In this document: one piece after another, positions 15,410 to 20,526 of the stretch | Numbering within the stretch: position 1 is the stretch's first letter | Layout of the letters: every line of letters starts with the position of its first letter | Assembly: GCA_023387635.1 (NCBI GenBank) | Contig: JAEWHU010000085.1 | Coordinates: 1-20,526 of the forward strand | DNA length: 20,526 nt | Source: Bacillota bacterium | GTDB lineage: Bacteria > Bacillota > Clostridia > Lachnospirales > Lachnospiraceae | Direction of reading: 5' to 3' | Made by a program: the position numbers and the translations under genes | Notes under the pieces: generated by a model | Databases searched by the model: none | Seen by the model: only the letters and a program-made list of their open reading frames with translations | What the model was told of the DNA's origin: nothing

Positions 15410-16076
15410 GACAAACCGCCTTATATCCAACCCCTCTAATAGATATTATTTCAAATTCAGGGTAATTTTCAAAACGTTTTCTTAGCCTAGTAATATGCAC
15501 GTTTACAGTAGTAAGAATAGTGTCTGAGTCCATGCCCCATATTTCATCCATTAGTTGTAGTCTTGTAAATATTTTTTCAGGATAAGAGAGTAACTTGTAT
15601 AGCAAATAGAATTCTTTTTGCGGAAGAGTCTGTATATCTGTACCTCTTCTTACAGTTAATGAATCGTAATCTAGTGTAACTTCTCCTATATGCATGACAT
15701 GCTCATTGACTATTTTTGAACGGCGTAGTAATGCCTTAATTCGCAGTATCATTTCTTCTTCATCTACTGGCTTAACCATATAATCATCGGTCCCCACTAA
15801 GAACCCCTTGTGTTTATCAGCAGGAAGTTGTTTTGCTGTGACCATAAGGATAGGCAGATTAAAATTATTCTTTCTTAACTCTTTGGTTAACTCATATCCG
15901 TCCATTTTTGGCATCATAAGATCAAGTATTATTATATCAATATGCTGTGTATCCATTAATTCTAAAGCAGATAACCCATTATCTGCCAAATGCACTTCAT
16001 ATCCAGCATGTTTTAGAAAAGATTTCATGTAACGTGCCGTATTTTTATCATCTTCAACTACTAAAACTTGAAACAT
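15399..16076 (-). CDS. OmpR/PhoB-family response regulator
   Basis: A 225-residue regulator. The receiver (1-~118) has VVEDD (6-10), phospho-acceptor Asp52 in IILDLMMPKMDG, Thr80 in MVTAK and Lys102 in VKPVD. The winged-helix DNA-binding domain (~128-222) has LPQKEFYLLYKLLSYP, the recognition-helix region TTVNVHITRLRKRF (189-202) and the wing IISIRGVGYKA (210-220). AGGAGG lies just upstream of the ATG on the minus strand (within 16081-16090). The kinase gene begins inside its last codons. It is divergent from an AT-rich orphan gene and a fused ABC transporter, the usual neighbours of a system that responds to antimicrobial peptides or envelope damage. The actual target is inferred, not shown. 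Confidence 0.93.
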   Translation of the reverse strand: MFQVLVVEDDKNTARYMKSFLKHAGYEVHLADNGLSALELMDTQHIDIIILDLMMPKMDGYELTKELRKNNFNLPILMVTAKQLPADKHKGFLVGTDDYMVKPVDEEEMILRIKALLRRSKIVNEHVMHIGEVTLDYDSLTVRRGTDIQTLPQKEFYLLYKLLSYPEKIFTRLQLMDEIWGMDSDTILTTVNVHITRLRKRFENYPEFEIISIRGVGYKAVCHVD

Positions 16077-16111
16077 TTTTGTACCTCCTAATCAATAAGA
16101 ATATTTTATAA

Positions 16112-16180
16112 CGGAACTACAGTCCCGCAATTTTAATATATATGATTTTATCACTCACTTATCATGTTTTCTCTATTATA
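16112..16180 (-). promoter_or_regulatory. candidate promoter and leader dyad of the PhoB-type regulator
   Basis: On the minus strand, TATAAT (plus-strand 16175-16180) is a consensus -10 without a convincing -35. Downstream of it, in the predicted leader, CGGGAC-TGTA-GTTCCG (16112-16127) forms a six-pair stem with a four-base loop, the only GC-rich dyad in this 275-bp spacer. It could be an operator for autoregulation or a leader hairpin. The other half of the spacer, toward 16355, is A/T-rich and shows nothing definite. Confidence 0.35.
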
Positions 16181-16354
16181 ACACTTAATTATTAATTGAA
16201 AAATAACTAACTTATAAATCTAAACAATATGAATTATTTAAGGACAGTTGGAGAAATATGTTTATTTTAACATAAATAGATAAATATGTTGTAAATATAA
16301 CTATCATTTGTTACGATTAATAATATTAGAAATAGTACTTAGAAAGGATATGTG

Positions 16355-16879
16355 ATGGTGAAAATAAAACAAAAAGGTATAATGATAATTCCAATTATTT
16401 CAATATTTGTTATTATTATTATAATTATTAATAATCTACCTATTATTCAAGATAAACTATATACTGGTGATCGTATTAAAATAAATTTAGCAGTAAATTA
16501 TAATGGGCAAAAAATATCCCTTGATAATATAAATGCAACTTGTATTTATCAAGAAAAAAATAATTATATAGTTAAGTCAAATAATGGAAATTATAGTACA
16601 AAAGGTGGAGATTATGGAAAATATGTATTTAGATTAATTATACCTAAAAAGTGCATAGATGGATATGAGAATGATATAACTATAGATTTGAATTATATAA
16701 ATACAAATAATTGGTATATATCAAATAGTGATTGTACAGTTAATTTAATTTACAATAATAATATACTTTCAGGTGATTTTACAGTTAATACAAAATATAA
16801 TCATGGTACGTTTGAAGAGCATCAGAGTAAAATTGAATTAATAGATAATGTCATAAATATTAATTGGGGAATGCAATAA
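16355..16879 (+). CDS. AT-rich membrane-anchored protein of unknown function
   Basis: I do not recognise this 174-residue protein. It begins with a basic stretch (MVKIKQKG) and one long hydrophobic helix (about 9-28, IMIIPIISIFVIIIIII), followed by an Asn/Ile/Tyr-rich, beta-prone remainder that should lie outside the cell. There is no lipobox Cys after the helix, so it is probably an uncleaved anchor. Cys63, Cys100 and Cys127 lie in the external part. ATG 16355 is chosen over the in-frame GTG at 16352 because AAAGGA (16343-16348) is better spaced. Its codons are far richer in A and T than those of the flanking regulator and transporter genes, which suggests separate origin or fast drift. It lies between a two-component system and an ABC transporter, so it could be an accessory sensor or substrate-binding part, but nothing in it proves this. 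Confidence 0.65.
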   Translation: MVKIKQKGIMIIPIISIFVIIIIIINNLPIIQDKLYTGDRIKINLAVNYNGQKISLDNINATCIYQEKNNYIVKSNNGNYSTKGGDYGKYVFRLIIPKKCIDGYENDITIDLNYINTNNWYISNSDCTVNLIYNNNILSGDFTVNTKYNHGTFEEHQSKIELIDNVININWGMQ

Positions 16880-16927
16880 CAAAATTAATTTAAAATATAT
16901 ATTCGTTCTTATTATATTGAAATGTGA

Positions 16928-16962
16928 GAAAGTTAACTTTCAGTTTCTTTTTGTGTGATACT
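16928..16962 (+). promoter_or_regulatory. 14-bp palindrome overlapping a possible promoter of the ABC transporter gene
   Basis: GAAAGTTAACTTTC (16928-16941) is a perfect palindrome. It overlaps the place expected for a -35 of an extended -10 element (TGTGATACT, 16954-16962). It is followed by TTTCTTTTT, so it could also act as a weak terminator of the AT-rich gene just upstream. Operator and terminator readings cannot be separated from sequence alone. Confidence 0.4.
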
Positions 16963-17018
16963 ATTCCGACATAACAAACGCAACAAAAGAAATTTATATC
17001 ATTAAAGGAGCGATTCAT

Positions 17019-19631
17019 ATGTTGGAATTAAAAAAAATCAGTAAGGAGTATCAAACAGGCGATTTAATTCAAACCGCACTTGACAATGTCAGTTTGAATT
17101 TTAGAGATAATGAATTTGTTGCAATACTCGGTTCCAGTGGTTCAGGTAAAACAACACTGTTAAATATCATAGGGGGGTTAGACCGATATGATAAGGGTGA
17201 TCTACTAATAAATGGTGTATCAACAAAAAAGTACAAGGACAGAGATTGGGATGCTTATAGAAATCATACCATTGGATTTGTATTCCAAAGTTATAATCTA
17301 ATACCACATCAGACGATTCTTGCAAATGTGGAACTTGCTATGACCATATCTGGTGTATCAAAAAAAGAAAGAAGAAGAAGAGCAAAAGAAGAGCTTGTAA
17401 AGGTTGGACTTGGTAAACAACTACATAAGAAGCCAAATCAAATGTCTGGAGGACAGATGCAAAGAGTTGCAATTGCTAGGGCACTTGTTAATAATCCAGA
17501 TATTCTACTAGCTGATGAGCCAACAGGTGCGTTAGATACTGAAACTAGCTACCAGGTAATGGAGATTATTAAAGAAATTGCAAAAGACCGATTAGTTATT
17601 ATGGTTACACATAATCCTGAATTAGCAAAGGATTATGCCACAAGAATTGTAGAATTAAAAGATGGTAACATCATAAGTGATTCTAACTCATTTGATATTC
17701 AAAGTGAAGTAAAAGCGACATCAAAAGCTAAACCAGAAACAAGTATTCCAATTAAAAAGACAAGAATGTCATTTTCTACAGCGTTGTCTTTAAGTCTTAA
17801 TAATTTAAAAACAAAGAAAGCAAGAACTATCTTAACTGCATTTGCAGGAAGTATTGGTATTATAGGAATTGCGCTTATATTATCATTATCTAGTGGAATT
17901 GATGAATATATAGCAAAAGTTCAAAGTGATACCTTATCGTCATATCCACTTATGATTGAAAGCCAAACCTTGGACTACAGTGCAATTCTAGAAGCGCGCC
18001 GAGGTCAACTCCTGGATGATAGTGAGAAACATGACCTAGACAAAGTCTATTCAAAAAATGTATTGGAAAACAGTATGAGTATGATGACGGCTAAAACGGA
18101 AAGTAACGATTTAGGAGCATTTAAACAATTTCTAGAAAGTGATGAAAGTGGAATATCCGATTATATTACAGACATACAGTATGGCTATGATTTAGAACTT
18201 CAGATATACACTTCGGATACAACGAGTGGAATTCAGAAGGTAAATCCAAGTGGCACTGAAAATAAGACCCCGATGGCCATGGCACAATTTGTATCCAGTG
18301 ATACTTTTACAGAACTTCTTGGTAACGAAGAATTATTAAAAGCACAATATGATGTTGTTTCAGGCACTTGGCCAAAAGAAGGAAGTTATAATGAAGTTGT
18401 AATTGTTGTTGATGAGAATAATGAGATAAGTGATACCACTTTATATCAACTAGGTCTATTACCACAGGAAGAGTATGAAGAGAAGGTAAAGGCAATAAAA
18501 AATGGTGAAGAAATCACATCAGAACAAGTATCATTCGATTATGAAGATATCTTAAATACTACATTTAAATTAGTCCTAAATTCGGATCATTACCAATATG
18601 ATGAATCCACAGAGTTATGGGTTGATATGAGTAACGATAAAAGTTATATGACTAATGCAATTGATAATGGATTAGAATTAAAGGTAGTTGGTATCATCAG
18701 ACCAAACGAAGAAGCCAGTGCTACATCAATTGGAGGAACCATAGGCTATACCTCTGAATTAACACAATATGTAATTAATCATATTAACGAGAGTGAAGTA
18801 GCAAAAGCACAAATTGCTAATCCAGAAACAAATATATTTACAGGAATTCCATTCGAAACAGACGAAATAACAATGGAAGATGTAGAAACATATTTGCGTA
18901 CCTTACCAGAAGAACAACAGTTACAGATGCGTGGAATGATGGCCTCTATGACAGAGGATGAAATACTATCTACTTTTTCTGAGAGAATGAAAGATGAATA
19001 TGAAATAAGTACCTATGAGGATAATTTAGCTTTACTTGGAGTAGCTGATTTGGATACACCAAGTGCAATTAATATCTACTGTAAAGATTTTGGTGCGAAA
19101 GATAAAGTAGCAGATATCATTAAAGATTATAACAATGACAAGATAGATGCAGGGCAGGAAGAACTAGTTATTAATTATACCGATGTTATGGGTATGATGA
19201 TGTCATCTATTACTGATATTATCGATATGATAAGTTATGTATTAATTGCATTTGTTGGAATCTCACTTGTGGTTTCTTCCATTATGATTGGAATAATCAC
19301 ATATATATCAGTACTTGAAAGAACAAAGGAAATTGGAATATTAAGAAGTATTGGAGCATCAAAGAGCAATATATCTAGTATATTTAATGCCGAAACATTA
19401 ATCATTGGATTTATTTCAGGTTCCCTTGGTATTGTTATAACATTACTGCTTAATATACCTGTAAATGCCATAATTAAATCACTTTCTGGCATATCTGGTA
19501 TTTCATCCTTGCCAGTTGGCTATGCAATATTATTAATTGCTATCAGTATGTTCTTATCCTTAATAGCAGGATTAATACCAGCTAGTCTTGCAGCAAAGAA
19601 AGATCCAGTAACAGCGCTAAGAAGTGAATAA
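17019..19631 (+). CDS. fused ABC transporter, ATPase plus FtsX-like permease (MacB-like)
   Basis: An 870-residue single-chain transporter half. The nucleotide-binding domain (1-~222) has Walker A GSSGSGKT (38-45), Q-loop FVFQSYNL (87-94), signature MSGGQMQR (142-149), Walker B ILLADEPTG (162-170) with Glu167, and H-loop His198. A charged linker (~225-250) leads to the permease: helix ~270-290, a large extracytoplasmic domain (~293-730), and helices ~735-762, 793-815 and 836-856. The FtsX motif ERTKEIGILRSIGASK lies at 767-782. MacB-type proteins dimerise and drive export or extraction of peptides and lipids by movements of the external domain rather than by classical translocation. The ATG has AAAGGAGCG upstream (17004-17012). 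The divergent PhoB-type two-component system nearby suggests inducible expression, possibly by antimicrobial peptides. The substrate is unknown. Confidence 0.92.
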   Translation: MLELKKISKEYQTGDLIQTALDNVSLNFRDNEFVAILGSSGSGKTTLLNIIGGLDRYDKGDLLINGVSTKKYKDRDWDAYRNHTIGFVFQSYNLIPHQTILANVELAMTISGVSKKERRRRAKEELVKVGLGKQLHKKPNQMSGGQMQRVAIARALVNNPDILLADEPTGALDTETSYQVMEIIKEIAKDRLVIMVTHNPELAKDYATRIVELKDGNIISDSNSFDIQSEVKATSKAKPETSIPIKKTRMSFSTALSLSLNNLKTKKARTILTAFAGSIGIIGIALILSLSSGIDEYIAKVQSDTLSSYPLMIESQTLDYSAILEARRGQLLDDSEKHDLDKVYSKNVLENSMSMMTAKTESNDLGAFKQFLESDESGISDYITDIQYGYDLELQIYTSDTTSGIQKVNPSGTENKTPMAMAQFVSSDTFTELLGNEELLKAQYDVVSGTWPKEGSYNEVVIVVDENNEISDTTLYQLGLLPQEEYEEKVKAIKNGEEITSEQVSFDYEDILNTTFKLVLNSDHYQYDESTELWVDMSNDKSYMTNAIDNGLELKVVGIIRPNEEASATSIGGTIGYTSELTQYVINHINESEVAKAQIANPETNIFTGIPFETDEITMEDVETYLRTLPEEQQLQMRGMMASMTEDEILSTFSERMKDEYEISTYEDNLALLGVADLDTPSAINIYCKDFGAKDKVADIIKDYNNDKIDAGQEELVINYTDVMGMMMSSITDIIDMISYVLIAFVGISLVVSSIMIGIITYISVLERTKEIGILRSIGASKSNISSIFNAETLIIGFISGSLGIVITLLLNIPVNAIIKSLSGISGISSLPVGYAILLIAISMFLSLIAGLIPASLAAKKDPVTALRSE

Positions 19632-19658
19632 ATATTAAAATAATTATATAACACAGAC

Positions 19659-19735
19659 AATAAAGCTTTCTATATAAATTGATATTTCCCATTTGTTACA
19701 AGGAATAGCATATCATTAATATAAGAAGCTTTATT
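19659..19735 (+). terminator. long imperfect stem-loop after the ABC transporter gene
   Basis: AATAAAGCTT (19659-19668) pairs perfectly with AAGCTTTATT (19726-19735). Pairing continues inward with a few mismatches and a bulge (through GATAT at 19681-19685 with ATATC at 19710-19714), then TTCC/GGAA (19686-19689 with 19702-19705). The hairpin is about 77 nt long and is followed by TTTC. It probably ends the transporter transcript, although its length is unusual for a simple terminator. Confidence 0.55.
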
Positions 19736-19779
19736 TCATGGTCATATTTCTATTCTTACTCAATATATGAATTTATAAG

Positions 19780-19807
19780 TGGACAATTGAATAAAAAGTA
19801 ATATAAT
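19780..19807 (+). promoter_or_regulatory. sigma-A-type promoter of the GH18-like gene
   Basis: TGGACA (19780-19785, 5 of 6 to the consensus -35) and TATAAT (19802-19807, consensus -10) are 16 bp apart. The transcript would start near 19814 and have a leader of about 79 nt before the TTG start. Confidence 0.6.
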
Positions 19808-19892
19808 GTAAGTATGATAAAAGATAGTAAAAAGTTAACCCAAGTCTTTTACATAATTATTCGTTATAAAATTCTATATTGAGGAGGCTATT

Positions 19893-20526
19893 TTGAAAAG
19901 AATTACATACAATTACATCCTAGGTAACCACAGTAGTATTAATAGGTTTATTAGAAGATTAAACCGATTTTGCATAATCACCATATTAACAGTTATATCT
20001 ATTCTGCAGCCGTTGGTTGCAACAGCAGCAGAAAGTACAGATGACAATAACACTACATTTGAAATGACTGATAATAGGAAAGAACCACAGAGTGGGGAAC
20101 TTCATGCATTTTATCCAGCATATACGACTTTTTCCCCTCAGATACAAGAATACATAGATAGTCTTGACTCCATAAGTTTTGCTTGGAGCATGATAGATGC
20201 AAATGAATCCAATTATTTAAATACTGAAAAAGCTAAGAATGGCAATTATGATTTTTATTATCCAAAAGATTATCTAAAACCCATAGAATATGCAAAAAGT
20301 CAAGGAAAATCAATCCAGTTAAGCGTGTTTATGGACGGTAAAAAATATTCTAAACTGTTGCCATATGAGAATGAACGTTTGGTCATTCTTCAATCGATTG
20401 TGGATGCGATGCAAACGGATATAACTTCGGGAAATGGTATTTATTATGATGGCGTGGTAATTGATTTTGAAAGCCTTCGTGATACGGATGCAAATAATAA
20501 ACCTATATTATATAATGGATATCCGA
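19893..20526 (+). CDS. secreted glycoside hydrolase family 18-like protein (3' end outside window)
   Basis: The frame is open from TTG 19893 to the end of the window (211 codons, no stop). The start is fixed by GAGGAGG at 19881-19887, five bases away. There is no ATG in frame until after the signal sequence. Residues ~1-27 are basic, ~28-42 hydrophobic (CIITILTVISILQPLV), and ATAAES (43-48) fits a signal-peptidase site, so the protein should be exported. From ~70 (HAFYPAYTTF) a beta/alpha-barrel begins, and YYDGVVIDFESL (184-195) matches the GH18 active-site strand, with Asp186, Asp191 and the proton donor Glu193. The form resembles the DGVNIDFE strand of SleL/YaaH-type peptidoglycan-active enzymes more than that of classical chitinases. 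The substrate may be peptidoglycan or another N-acetylglucosamine polymer. The remainder of the barrel is not visible. Confidence 0.8.
   Translation, partial: MKRITYNYILGNHSSINRFIRRLNRFCIITILTVISILQPLVATAAESTDDNNTTFEMTDNRKEPQSGELHAFYPAYTTFSPQIQEYIDSLDSISFAWSMIDANESNYLNTEKAKNGNYDFYYPKDYLKPIEYAKSQGKSIQLSVFMDGKKYSKLLPYENERLVILQSIVDAMQTDITSGNGIYYDGVVIDFESLRDTDANNKPILYNGYP

Noticed and set aside
15410..15430. TTG 15430 as start of the minus-strand sensor kinase
   Set aside because: The purine run is directly against the TTG, while ATG 15409 has AAGGCGG at suitable distance and gives a normal basic N-terminus before helix 1.

Overview
The window is low-GC, with strong purine-rich Shine-Dalgarno sites, TTG/ATG starts, AT-rich intergenic spacers and hairpin terminators. 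Its gene types (LytTR and PhoB two-component systems, permuted and canonical family 3 glycoside hydrolases, a MacB-like fused ABC transporter, a SleL-like family 18 protein) point to a clostridial Firmicute, most likely a plant-polysaccharide-using member of the Lachnospiraceae. This assignment is an inference from gene content, not from a marker gene. I see no rRNA, tRNA, CRISPR array, insertion sequence or phage gene.

Layout. (1) 2-2696: the C-terminal part of an alpha/beta-hydrolase-like protein with a PKD-like tail, then an MFS transporter, closed by a terminator. (2) 2887-4907: a translationally coupled LytTR response regulator and AgrC-type sensor kinase. Just after the kinase lies a 14-bp direct repeat with an exact 21-bp period, the classical geometry of a LytTR binding site. 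(3) 5067-10962: a membrane-tethered GH3 enzyme in permuted domain order, an intercistronic hairpin, a canonical cytoplasmic GH3 enzyme, and a GtrA-like membrane protein overlapping its end. (4) 11177-12945: a well-formed promoter, a 136-nt leader, a MurA homologue with Asp in place of the usual catalytic Cys, and an 82-residue stand-alone domain resembling the C-terminus of YloV/FakA. (5) 13035-14217: a DUF3788-type protein on the minus strand and a divergent small Pro/Gln-rich protein with an aromatic C-terminus. The 289-bp spacer between them (13464-13752) is AT-rich and I see nothing definite in it. (6) 14366-19631: a PhoB-type regulator/sensor kinase pair on the minus strand, divergent from a very AT-rich membrane-anchored orphan protein and a fused ABC ATPase/FtsX permease. 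(7) 19780-20526: a promoter and the start of a secreted GH18-like protein that runs off the window.

How the parts may work together. The LytTR pair probably controls the GH3/GtrA cluster through the direct repeat in front of it. That cluster would hydrolyse beta-glucosides outside (tethered enzyme) and inside (soluble enzyme) the cell. The role of GtrA, whose family is linked to moving lipid-linked sugars, is open. The second two-component system, next to a MacB-like exporter, suggests an envelope-stress or peptide-detoxification module. The MurA variant would be predicted to resist fosfomycin.

The points most worth checking are the putative LytTR operator, the Cys-to-Asp MurA with its FakA-like partner, the doubly anchored permuted GH3, and the orphan protein between the PhoB-type system and the ABC transporter.
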